This document shows positions 39,795 through 48,900 of a stretch of 64,000 nt of DNA, piece by piece. Under the pieces are notes generated by a model that did no database searches, was not told where the DNA came from, and worked only from the letters and a program-made list of their open reading frames with translations. The stretch's first letter is position 1. Each line of letters starts with the position of its first letter. Origin of the DNA: a virus. The DNA is taken from positions 19,253 through 83,252 of IMG/VR virus record IMGVR_UViG_3300003702_000496. One strand, 5' to 3'. The position numbers were made by a program, and so were the translations under genes.

Positions 39795-41228
39795 TTATGT
39801 ATTATAATATTTGTAAGATTCCGCGACAGCAACTGAGTCAGCTGAAGGTTCAAAATTATCTGTTGGTGCTTCTAATCTTTCCTCTAAAGAATCTTTTACT
39901 AGATTCATATGCATTGTATGTTTTGCTGGTGATGAACTCGTATCAAAATCGTGTCTAAGTCTTTTGATTATAAATGGACCCTTATAAAATTTGTCAAATC
40001 TATCATTATCTACCCCTATAACAGCAGCTTTATATGGTAAATTAATTGTTACTTTATCTCCAGCATTTATTAATGTATTTCCATGAACTGATATGTTTAT
40101 GTTAAGTGCATTTTCCAATTGTATCATTTGTGAGGTTCTTCTTTGAATCCATTTATGAGGATCGTATGCCATATAAGGAGATGTGTTGTTGGATGTTACA
40201 TGTTGAGAATCAACACTTCCAGTAAGAGAAGTTGGCATCAGAAATGTTCTTGCAGGGAAATCAGATATCCTTGATCCATCTTCTTGTATATGTAATTCGC
40301 TTGCAAGGGGAAACTCTAATTTCCCTTCTGTAACACCACCAACAATATGTGATTCATTATTAAAATTATCATGATAATTATATATTTCAGTTCGATAACT
40401 TTTGTTAAGAATATCGTGAGTTATAAGTTTTGATGCATACATGCCTGTACGATAATTTATAAGACTGTCATTATTAGAAACTATTTGATAATCAAGAATA
40501 GTTCCTAAATCTCTTAATACATCAACCATACCATCTTTTGTTAAATTGGTGCCAGCAACTGATGTAGTATATTCTATAAGAGATGATTCATTATATAAAC
40601 TTGCTAAAGTTCTAAAATTAAATCCTTTAAGATTTTCGTAAAATAAATATGTCGGTTCTCCTTTATAGATAGCCACAGCCTGTTTCATTCCTAAAACAAT
40701 TATGTCTAATGGCCTCATATTTGGAGCAACAAATTTCTTTACGCCGGAACTTTCTTCTATAACTCTATTCTTTTTAGTACCCAAATAATCTACCAACATT
40801 CTATCAACAATATTTGACCAAGAATCAGTTAAACTTTGTGTAACTTTGATTCTCTGATTTTTAACTAATTCTTGACTAACAAAACTTAATACAAATCCTT
40901 GAACACCAGCAGGCGAAATTTCTTGTCTTTTGGATATAGAATGTACGAGAAATACATTTTCAGAAAAATCTATGACTGCACTTTCATTGATGAAAGTTGG
41001 AGTTGCAATTTTAAGATGTAAATATTCTTGACCTAAAAGTGGACCATAAGATGCCAAATTCACAGAATCCATTATTGCAACAGTACCAGAGATTGTCATT
41101 GAAAATATGTTTTCAAAAATAGTTATTCCCATTACCATTGTTGAAAGATCAACTTCTAATCCTGTGGTGGTGATAAGTCTTAATTCTTCTATTATAAAAT
41201 CACCAGGCCCAGTTAAACCTTCAGCCAT
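39795..41228 (-). CDS. Baseplate hub protein (gp27-like)
   Basis: 477 residues. Four-part hub-like layout: an N-terminal beta domain (VMGITIFENIFSMTISGTVA), a middle domain with SQELVKNQRIKVTQSLTDSW, and a C-terminal OB-like part, INAGDKVTINLPYKAA and GPFIIKRLRHDFD. Similar to hub proteins that connect gp5 to the tube. Coupled to gp53 by a 1-base overlap (41228). Confidence 0.7.
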   Translation of the reverse strand: MAEGLTGPGDFIIEELRLITTTGLEVDLSTMVMGITIFENIFSMTISGTVAIMDSVNLASYGPLLGQEYLHLKIATPTFINESAVIDFSENVFLVHSISKRQEISPAGVQGFVLSFVSQELVKNQRIKVTQSLTDSWSNIVDRMLVDYLGTKKNRVIEESSGVKKFVAPNMRPLDIIVLGMKQAVAIYKGEPTYLFYENLKGFNFRTLASLYNESSLIEYTTSVAGTNLTKDGMVDVLRDLGTILDYQIVSNNDSLINYRTGMYASKLITHDILNKSYRTEIYNYHDNFNNESHIVGGVTEGKLEFPLASELHIQEDGSRISDFPARTFLMPTSLTGSVDSQHVTSNNTSPYMAYDPHKWIQRRTSQMIQLENALNINISVHGNTLINAGDKVTINLPYKAAVIGVDNDRFDKFYKGPFIIKRLRHDFDTSSSPAKHTMHMNLVKDSLEERLEAPTDNFEPSADSVAVAESYKYYNT

Positions 41229-41764
41229 TATAAAATGCTCGCTTTCATTAATTTTTGATATTCAGCAACAAAATCTCCAAGATATGCTGGATTAAGTAAT
41301 TTAATTTTTCTTTTTATATCTTGTAATTTTTCCTCATATTCAAAATTAGTAACAGCTGTTGCATCAGAATGATCAGTGTTATCTAAACCAATATCAATCT
41401 TTATAGTAGTATCGCCAGATGTTTGTGATATTTCATAATGATGTGTTGCATCAACTTCTGTTTGCCCGCCATATTTTTCTAAAACATATGCTATAAATTG
41501 AGGATAACTCATAGGCCATTGATGATATCTATCGGTAATATCGTTTAACAAAAGAATAACCCAATGATATTCTGGGTCATCATACAATATATCAGCAACC
41601 ATCTCAGGAGTTTCCCCTTCTTTAACATCATATATATCATAAAATACTGTATTGGTTTTAACTTTTGCTCGAACTGCAACTCGTTTTAACAAATTAGTTA
41701 CAAGTTTAAAATTATAATTTCCAACGGAGTCATATGGAATAACAGGAAAATTTGCAAAATACAT
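41228..41764 (-). CDS. 53: Baseplate wedge subunit gp53
   Basis: 178 residues. Family landmarks: YDIYDVKEGETPEMVADILY, DDPEYHWVILLLNDI and WPMSYPQFIAYVLEKYGG. gp53 stabilises the wedge and bears a LysM-like part. Starts directly after the gp48 stop. Confidence 0.9.
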   Translation of the reverse strand: MYFANFPVIPYDSVGNYNFKLVTNLLKRVAVRAKVKTNTVFYDIYDVKEGETPEMVADILYDDPEYHWVILLLNDITDRYHQWPMSYPQFIAYVLEKYGGQTEVDATHHYEISQTSGDTTIKIDIGLDNTDHSDATAVTNFEYEEKLQDIKRKIKLLNPAYLGDFVAEYQKLMKASIL

Positions 41765-41766
41765 GA

Positions 41767-42945
41767 TTAATATCCTGCTTCAATATGTTTCTTAGTAATG
41801 ATATTCAACTCACTAAAATTTAAAGATATTTGGGTTGTTTGTGGCACACCGCCTGGGTATGTTTTAAATCTATCAGCACCGTATGTTACATTCATTCCCC
41901 TAAGAACGCAAGTTGATATTTTATTAATATGGTTGTTTTCTTTTCCTTTATACATATATGTTATATCAAAAAAACTAGGAATATCCATTTCTCTTACGCC
42001 GTCAGCACCAGCGCCGAGGCCGGCAACATCGACGCCAGCTATATTACCTGTTGAATAATCAGCAGCCATCGCATGTTTAAATCTAGTAACAATACCTTCA
42101 ATATGATCAGCTTCCTGAGAACTTTTTGGTATAAATGTAAAGTCATAAGTAAAGTCTCTCCGGGCGACACCTTCAAACATTAATTCCATTCTTGGAGTAA
42201 TAATTTTACCTCTAGCAATTGATATAAGTGCGGCCGCTCCTGGAGCTACACCTTCTAGTGCTTTTATTCCCGCTACTTTCAATCCTTGACCAGCGCCTTC
42301 AATACCCGCCGTGGCGCCAGAAATAAGTTGATCCATAATGCCGCCTTTAGTTTCCATAAATTTTTTAATTGCAGCGGCACCTGTTTCTGCCCGCAGACCA
42401 ATTTCTTGCTCGCCATATTTTGTTTGATAACTAACTTTAACAGATGCAGGCATATAGATTGAAATGAAACCTTTCAAATCAGTTGTCGCCTTTCTGGACA
42501 TTTGAATGGAATTATTTAATCCAACTGTTGTATTACCAATCTTTATGTCTGATTGATCAACGCCTTCTACTCCATTCGCAGCAACACGCCTGGCCACCTC
42601 TTTCTCCTGATCGGCCGCAGACAGGGCAGAGACACCTCCTCGGCCGCCAGTGGCGACATCCTTTTCAATCTGTGCTAAGGTTTTCGCTTCTCTTGGTTTC
42701 CATGCTTTTAATTTTGCTTTATTTTGTTCTTTAATCGTGAAAATAATATAATGACCTTCTTGTGGATTACCATCTACATTCAAGGGAAAAGACAAACTTT
42801 CTGTTACATATTTGGTATTAACAGTATTCGCGGAAGTAATGCCCAATGCGCCGCCGCTGCCGAGGAATTGCTTGGCGGTTGCGCCAAGTTGAGCTCGATT
42901 TCCTTTCATCTTAACAAATTGTAGTGGTCTTGCGTGATGTGCCAT
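41767..42945 (-). CDS. 48: Baseplate tail-tube cap gp48
   Basis: 392 residues. SLSFPLNVDGNPQEGHYIIF and SIYMPASVKVSYQTKYGEQE are typical of marine gp48 proteins, followed by a helical Ala-rich part and a tube-fold C-terminus (RRDFTYDFTFIPKSSQEADH, LRGMNVTYG). It nucleates the tail tube with gp54. First gene behind the minus-strand late promoter. Confidence 0.85.
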   Translation of the reverse strand: MAHHARPLQFVKMKGNRAQLGATAKQFLGSGGALGITSANTVNTKYVTESLSFPLNVDGNPQEGHYIIFTIKEQNKAKLKAWKPREAKTLAQIEKDVATGGRGGVSALSAADQEKEVARRVAANGVEGVDQSDIKIGNTTVGLNNSIQMSRKATTDLKGFISIYMPASVKVSYQTKYGEQEIGLRAETGAAAIKKFMETKGGIMDQLISGATAGIEGAGQGLKVAGIKALEGVAPGAAALISIARGKIITPRMELMFEGVARRDFTYDFTFIPKSSQEADHIEGIVTRFKHAMAADYSTGNIAGVDVAGLGAGADGVREMDIPSFFDITYMYKGKENNHINKISTCVLRGMNVTYGADRFKTYPGGVPQTTQISLNFSELNIITKKHIEAGY

Positions 42946-42984
42946 TGTTATTTCACCAAAGTAATTGTTTCTGTTGTAAACATA

Positions 42985-43013
42985 TATAAATATCCTTGTA
43001 GAAACTATTTATA
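42985..43013. promoter_or_regulatory. Divergent late promoters (two TATAAATA boxes)
   Basis: TATAAATA on the plus strand (42985-42992) faces gp4; TATAAATA on the minus strand (43006-43013) faces gp48. They cross over within 29 bp. Confidence 0.78.
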
Positions 43014-43017
43014 ACTC

Positions 43018-43464
43018 ATGTCTTATTCGGGTCGATACATACCAAAAAAACCAAACAAATATCGGGGTGATTCACGACGAATCATTTACCGTTCTCTTTG
43101 GGAACGTAAATTTATGGTGTATTGTGACACTAATAACTCCATAATTGAATGGGGAAGTGAAGAAGTCATTATACCCTATTTATCTCCTTGGGATGGTAGA
43201 GTTCATAGATATTTTCCAGATTTTTATATCAAGACAAAACAACATGATGGAACAATCAAGAAGTTTATTATAGAAGTTAAGCCCAAAAATCAATGCATTC
43301 CACCATCTTCAGAACCAAAGAAAAAAACTAGACGATGGTTTAATGAAGTCAAAACATGGGGTATTAATAAGGCTAAATGGAAATATGCAACAGAATGGTG
43401 TAATAATAATGATATGGAATTTAAAATTTTAACAGAGGAACATCTTAACATTCGGTATAAATAA
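43018..43464 (+). CDS. 4: Head completion nuclease gp4
   Basis: 148 residues. YRSLWERKFMVYCDTNNSII, then RYFPDFYIK and FIIEVKPKNQC: a PD-(D/E)xK nuclease-like core with E-x-K. T4 gp4 (50/65 group) completes packaged heads before tail joining. First gene of the plus-strand late operon. Confidence 0.9.
   Translation: MSYSGRYIPKKPNKYRGDSRRIIYRSLWERKFMVYCDTNNSIIEWGSEEVIIPYLSPWDGRVHRYFPDFYIKTKQHDGTIKKFIIEVKPKNQCIPPSSEPKKKTRRWFNEVKTWGINKAKWKYATEWCNNNDMEFKILTEEHLNIRYK
43456..43463 (+). promoter_or_regulatory. T4-type late promoter TATAAATA
   Basis: TATAAATA 8 bases before the gp2-like start, overlapping the gp4 stop codon; too close for a leader to this gene, may serve downstream genes. Confidence 0.4.
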
Positions 43465-43471
43465 TAATGAT

Positions 43472-44029
43472 ATGGCAATAAGTAAATTCATACAAGCGGT
43501 TAAAGATGAAGCGAGAGGAAGACCTCGTTCTACTGCTTGGTATAAAGAAAAAATTAGAGAATTTGGTAAACCTAGTGCTCTAAATTTAATTCGAGATGGT
43601 AAAAGGAATAATAAACCATTTTATGGTAAATTGAATATGTTTTTCTATGATCCTAAATTTAAAAAAACTCTTCCATACTATGATGTATTTCCTCTTGTGC
43701 TTCCGTTAGAAACTTATTCAGATGGATTTCTTGGAATCAATCTTCACTATCTTCCAATTCCATTACGAATTAGACTTCTTGATAAATTAGTAGATTATTC
43801 TAACAACACTAAATTTGATGAATCTACAAAATTAATGGTTGATTATAAAAAATTAAAAAGAATTACTTTAATTAAACCAACCATACATAAATATTTAGCT
43901 GGACAAACTAAATCTCAATTTCGTAGAATTGATGCAGATGAATTTACAATTGCAACTTTACTTCCTGTGCAAAGATTTAAAAAAGCTACTGAGAGCGCGG
44001 TTTGGAAAGAATCTAGGAGTATGATTTAA
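43472..44029 (+). CDS. 2: DNA end protector gp2-like protein
   Basis: 185 residues. NMFFYDPKFKKTLPYYDVFP and YSDGFLGINLHYLPIPLRIR, then IKPTIHKYLAGQTKSQF and a terminal VWKESRSMI are typical of the gp2-like protein encoded beside gp4 in T4-type phages. gp2 protects DNA ends and joins head to tail. Shorter than T4 gp2 (~274). Name by similarity recalled, moderate certainty. Confidence 0.65.
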   Translation: MAISKFIQAVKDEARGRPRSTAWYKEKIREFGKPSALNLIRDGKRNNKPFYGKLNMFFYDPKFKKTLPYYDVFPLVLPLETYSDGFLGINLHYLPIPLRIRLLDKLVDYSNNTKFDESTKLMVDYKKLKRITLIKPTIHKYLAGQTKSQFRRIDADEFTIATLLPVQRFKKATESAVWKESRSMI

Positions 44030-44727
44030 TGTCACCATCCTTCGCACAATTTACGTCAGACCGTGCCGTTCATAAATTCAACGAATTTTTATCAACAATA
44101 AACACCAATGAAGGTTATGCAACAAAAAACCGATTTGAAGTATTAGTTTTGCCTCCGACGGCAATGGCATTTGAAGTTCAAAGCAAAGATATTTCTCTGA
44201 GATGTATAGATGTAACACTTCCTGGGCGTAACTTAGCTACTTTAACTGACTCAAATATTTATGGACCTACTAGAGAAATTGTTAATGGTGTAGTTTATGC
44301 AGAAGGTATATCTCTAACTTTTATTGCAAGTGCTGGTTTGAGGGAAAGAGTATTTTTTGAAGAGTGGCAACAATTAGCATTTAATGACTCAACTTGGGAT
44401 TTAGGATATTATGATGATTATGTAGGGGAAATTCATATATTCATATTAAATAAACAAAATGAAAGAAAATTTGGAATTAAACTTATAGAAGCATTTCCTA
44501 AAACAATTGGAGGGACAGAGTTAGCTATGGAAACTCAAAATGCAATTATAACTCTTCCAATAACTTTTGCTTTTCATTATTGGGAAACTTTAGATATAAC
44601 CAGAATCCCAGATCGTGCAACTATTAGCAACGATCTTGGTGGTACGAGAACATTTAAGATTAATGGTGTACCAGTTACAAAAGAAGAACACGCCGCCGCC
44701 CTTGCACGAGGCGGAAGGCTTGATTAA
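44029..44727 (+). CDS. 54: Tail-tube-fold baseplate protein (gp54-like tube initiator)
   Basis: 232 residues. Tube-like fold with RFEVLVLPPTAMAFEVQSKD, DVTLPGRNLATL, NGVVYAEGISLTFIASAGLR and FHYWETLDITRIP. Could be the tube initiator gp54 or a tube protein gp19-like; the neighbourhood of gp48, gp26 and tape measure favours gp54. Its TA-ATG start overlaps the upstream stop by one base. Confidence 0.7.
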   Translation: MSPSFAQFTSDRAVHKFNEFLSTINTNEGYATKNRFEVLVLPPTAMAFEVQSKDISLRCIDVTLPGRNLATLTDSNIYGPTREIVNGVVYAEGISLTFIASAGLRERVFFEEWQQLAFNDSTWDLGYYDDYVGEIHIFILNKQNERKFGIKLIEAFPKTIGGTELAMETQNAIITLPITFAFHYWETLDITRIPDRATISNDLGGTRTFKINGVPVTKEEHAAALARGGRLD

Positions 44728-44802
44728 CGCAGTTCGGTGAAACCAAACTAACTCGCAATGCAGCGAAAATATATTAAATTCATGAATAAAGGATGAAAAA
44801 TT

Positions 44803-45507
44803 ATGGCACTACCTAAACTTAATACTTTAACTTACGAATTGGAGTTACCCTCTAATGGTGAAACAATAAAATATAGGCCCTTTCTTGTAAAGGAACAAAA
44901 ACTGCTAATGATTGCTCAAGAATCAGAAGAGGATAAACAAATTCAAAGTGCATTTGCTCAAATTATAACCGACTGTACTTTTGGGGAACTTGATCCTTAT
45001 GTTATGCCTATGTTTGATCTTGAATATGTTTTTTTACAATTAAGAAGTAGATCGGTTGGAGAAAAAGTTAAACTCAAGTTAATATGTCCTGATGATAATG
45101 AAACAGAAGTAGAAGTTGAAATTGATTTAAAAGATGTTGATGTTCAAATGACTGAAGATCATACTAATATTGTTAAACTAACAAAAAGTATTTCTATGAC
45201 TATGAAATATCCAAGTTTATCTGATATGGAAGGATTTGATCCACAAGGAAAAATTCTTTCTCTCTTTGAAATGGTTAAAAGATGTATTCTCGAAATTCGT
45301 GATGGTAAAACAATTCATAATAAAGTGGATATTTCAGATAAAGAATTGGATAAATTTATTGATAGCATGTCAACTGAAAATTTTAAAGAATTAAGTAATT
45401 TTTTTGAAACTATGCCGAAATTGAGACATATATTTAAAGTAACAAACCCAAAAACAAAAAAGAAAAGTGAAATTCCAGTTGAGGGACTTCAAAGTTTTTT
45501 CGACTAG
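44803..45507 (+). CDS. 26: gp26-like baseplate/tail assembly protein
   Basis: 234 residues. Conserved gp26 landmarks: LPSNGETIKYRPFLVKEQKL, IITDCTFGELDP, FDLEYVFLQLRSRSVGE and MTMKYPSLSDM. Spacer of 75 bases before it holds AAAGGA near the ATG. Its last codons form a T TTT TTC heptamer followed at once by TAG, and the next reading frame continues in -1; see the separate entries. Confidence 0.85.
   Translation: MALPKLNTLTYELELPSNGETIKYRPFLVKEQKLLMIAQESEEDKQIQSAFAQIITDCTFGELDPYVMPMFDLEYVFLQLRSRSVGEKVKLKLICPDDNETEVEVEIDLKDVDVQMTEDHTNIVKLTKSISMTMKYPSLSDMEGFDPQGKILSLFEMVKRCILEIRDGKTIHNKVDISDKELDKFIDSMSTENFKELSNFFETMPKLRHIFKVTNPKTKKKSEIPVEGLQSFFD
45495..45501 (+). promoter_or_regulatory. Candidate -1 ribosomal frameshift site T TTT TTC
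   Basis: A canonical X XXY YYZ-type heptamer placed in the gp26 frame, 4 bases before the gp26 stop. Slippage would fuse gp26 to the downstream gp51-like frame (…SFF then RLALSHDTL). Confidence 0.6.
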
Positions 45508-45527
45508 CCCTTTCTCATGACACATTA

Positions 45528-45695
45528 ATGAATTATTATCAAGTTAATTTTGGAATGATGCAACATCATAATTATAGTTTAAGTGAATTAGAAGAAATGC
45601 TTCCTTGGGAAAGGGAAATATATGTTGGAATGTTAATGAATTTTTTAGAGGAAGAAAAAAGAAAGAGAGAAGAAGCAGAAAGACGACACAGGTAA
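45528..45695 (+). CDS. gp51-like small tail assembly protein (possibly a frameshift extension of gp26)
   Basis: 55 residues from ATG at 45528: MNYYQVNFGMMQHHNYSLSE, LEEMLPWEREIYVGML, then a charged coiled-coil tail. The ATG has no ribosome binding site, and the frame is open back to 45501 with the conserved-looking LALSHDTL just before it. In T4 gene 51 also follows 26. It is probably made as a gp26-gp51 fusion in the manner of tail assembly chaperones. Confidence 0.7.
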   Translation: MNYYQVNFGMMQHHNYSLSELEEMLPWEREIYVGMLMNFLEEEKRKREEAERRHR

Positions 45696-45698
45696 AAT

Positions 45699-45989
45699 AT
45701 GTCTGATAACGATAAAGTAACAATAGTAGAAGTAGACAGAAGTACAGTTAATCCTGTAGAACAAAGTTGGTATAATAAGGTATCAGCTTCAACTGTCGAT
45801 AAGTGGCGTATTATTCCAAGACTACTTATGGTGTTATATGGCATGGCTTTTTATAAATGTATGGAATGGTTTATGAATTTACCAGACCCATCGATGGCTC
45901 AGGCAGGGTTTGTTTCTACTGTCGTGGGTGCTGGTGCTGCGTGGTTTGGTTTATATGTTGGTTCAGGCAACAAAAATAAGAAAGATTAA
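45699..45989 (+). CDS. Small two-TM protein, holin-like
   Basis: 96 residues. Central TM helices IIPRLLMVLYGMAFYKCMEW and FVSTVVGAGAAWFGLYVGSG with a lysine-rich C-terminus. Resembles short membrane proteins next to tape-measure genes in marine phages and could be the holin partner for the lysozyme at 61501; not proven. Confidence 0.6.
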   Translation: MSDNDKVTIVEVDRSTVNPVEQSWYNKVSASTVDKWRIIPRLLMVLYGMAFYKCMEWFMNLPDPSMAQAGFVSTVVGAGAAWFGLYVGSGNKNKKD

Positions 45990-45992
45990 AAA

Positions 45993-48900
45993 ATGGCATC
46001 CTTAGAAGAAACCACAGAAAAGTTAGCAAAAGCCGCAGCTAAGAAAGAAGCGGCCGCAACTAAGAAAGAAGCTGCCGCAACTAAGAAAGAAGCTGCCGCA
46101 ACTAAGAAAGAAGCGGCCGCAACTAAGAAAGACCGCCTCGCCGACGACGTTGAAGGCGAACGCCGTGTCGAACAGGGTGCCGAAACCATTGAGCAACTCC
46201 GTGGTATTAACGAACAGACCGCTGAAAAAATAACTCAAGATTCTGACGCGACTGGGGCGGCCGCGGCTGAAGAAAAAAGAGAAGCGGGACAGTCAGATCA
46301 GGAGCGGAATAGTTATTTAAAACAAATTGCAGGCGCAATGGGTGGCGGCGCTCCTGGCGATGGCGGGGGCGCAGAAGCAAAGAAAAAGAAAGGTTTGTTT
46401 GCTGGAATAGCGGGCGCTATAGGAGGACTTGGTGGCCCTGTTGGTGCTGGTATCGGCGCATTTATGAAAGGTATAGGTAAGCTCGGCGGATCAGCCGTTG
46501 GATTTGTAAAGGCCATGACATTTCTTGCTGCTGGAATTGCCGCGTTTGCCGTGATCATCGGCGGCGCAACTTGGATTATTTCAAAAATGATGCCATCCAT
46601 CGCAGCAGGCCTAAAAGAATTTGATGGTGTAGATGGTAAAAACTTAATACAAGTTGGCCTGGGTATTGGCGCCCTTGGGGTTGGATTTGCTGCAATGGGT
46701 GGCGGCACTGCTCTTCTAGGTATAGGTGGTTTAATTGGTGGTATTGCAGACGGGATAGGAGGCCTATTTGGAATACAATCTGGCAAACAGCGACTTATTG
46801 ATGATTTAATAGCGTTTGGTGAGGTAGAACTTAATCTTAAAAATATAAAGAATAACTCTAAAGCTATGGCAGCTTATGGTGTAGCAATGACTGCCGGTGC
46901 TGCCGGTGATGCGTTGAACGCTATAGGTGGTCTTGTATCAGCAGTTTTTACTGGTCTTACAGACCTTATAGGTGGTGTACCACTATTAGATAAACTTATG
47001 GCTTTCGGTGAAGTAAAAGTTAATAAAGGAAATGTAATCAATAATGCTGAAGCGATGGAACACTATATGATCGCTATGGTACGCGGCGCTGGTGCTCAGG
47101 CGGCAATGGCGGCCGGGTCCGTACTTAATTTTGTCACCACCGCTGTTGATGGTCTTACAAAACTTATAGGTGGACAAGGTTTTCTAGATTCGACATTAAC
47201 CGGACTGAAAAAAATGTCCGAGGCATCTGGTAGTATTAATAAAGATAACGTAGAAAATGTTGCCGAGGCGATGAGTTCATACACAAAAGCAATGGTATTA
47301 GGTGCTGCGGCAGCTGGTGGTAGGGCATTAGGTGGCGTATTTAATTTTGTAGGAGCAGCAGTAGATGGTCTTACAAGACTTATAGGTGGGGAAGGTGTTT
47401 TAGATACTCAATTAGCAGGTTTGAGGAAAATGTCCGAGGCATCTGGTAATATTAATGCAGAGAATGTAGCGAATGTAGCTACCGCAATGGGAAGTTATGC
47501 TAAAGCCATGGCATTAGGTTCTGTTGGTGAAGGTGGAAAAGCTATCGGTGCCATTGCTAATTTTGTCGGAACCGCTGTTGATGGTCTTACAAGTTTTATA
47601 TTTGGTGGCGAAAAGAAATCTTCTATAGATGTTATGTTAGAGGGTCTAAGAAAATTATCAGACACAAAAGGTATTGATGCTGCCAACGTAGAAAATAACG
47701 CAACGGCAATGGCAAGTTATGCTAAAGCTATGGCATTAGGCGCTGGTGCTGAAGGTGCAAGTGCCCTAGGAAAGGTAGCTGGTTTTGTTGGTGGTATAGT
47801 TAGCAGTATTAGTTCATTCTTTGGTATTGAACAGAAAGACCCAATTACGGAGTTAAAGAGATTTGCTGCAATAGAAATTACAGCAGAAGAAGTAACTCAG
47901 ATAGAAATAAATACTAAAGCGATGGAATCTTACGCAAACGCAATGCTTGCCGTCGGCAAGGTTGAGGGTATTTCAGCTTGGGGTGAATTTGATAAGTTAT
48001 TTGGTGGTCTTGTAAAGAATATTAGTGGTTGGTTAGGTATTGATACTGAACCTGGCCCAATGGAAAAATTACAGGCCTTTGCTGCAATTATTATCACACC
48101 AAAAGAAGTAGATCAAATAAATGCAAATGCTTCAGCTCTAGAAGCTTACGCAAGCGCAATGCAGACGGCGGACTTAGGTAAGGAGACAGTGTGGAGCGCG
48201 CTTGGTGATTTAGCTACTGGCCTTATAGGTAGTATTGGTGGTTGGTTAGGTGCCACACCAAAAGAAAATCCAATAACTAAATTAAAGGAATTTGCTGCAA
48301 TCAGTGTCACAGAAGCAGAAGTAACTCAAATAAATTATAATGCTACAGCTCTAGAAGCTTACTCAAAAGCAATGACATCGATGAGTAAAGTTGAAGATAA
48401 CATGTGGGATGCTCTTGGTGATTTAGCTACTGGCATTGTAGATAATATTGGTGGTTGGTTAGGTGTTACAGAAAAGCCTGGTCCATTAACTAAATTAAAG
48501 GAATTTGCTGCAATCAAGGTTACAGCAGCAGAAGTAACTCAGATACAATCAAATGCATCAGCTCTAGAAGTTTACGCGGCAGCAATGAAGACGGCGAAAG
48601 CAGCTGCTCCGGGAAAAGACCTATGGGATTCTCTTGGGGGTTTAATTACTGGCGTTGTAGATAATATTGGTAAGTGGTTAGGTGTCACACCAAAAGAAGG
48701 TCCATTAACTAAATTAAAGGAATTTGCTGCAATCGAAGTTACAGCAGAAGAAGTACTTCAGATAAATGTAAATGCTGCAGCTCTAAAAGCTTACACAACA
48801 GCAATGACGTTAGCGGAAACAAATGCTCCGAAAAAAGACCTATGGGATTCTCTTGGGGGTTTGATTACTGGCGTTGTAGATAATATTGGTAAGTGGTTAG

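Noticed and set aside
46041-46133. Tandem repeat as a possible CRISPR array
   Set aside because: Units are contiguous 21-mers in coding phase without spacers.
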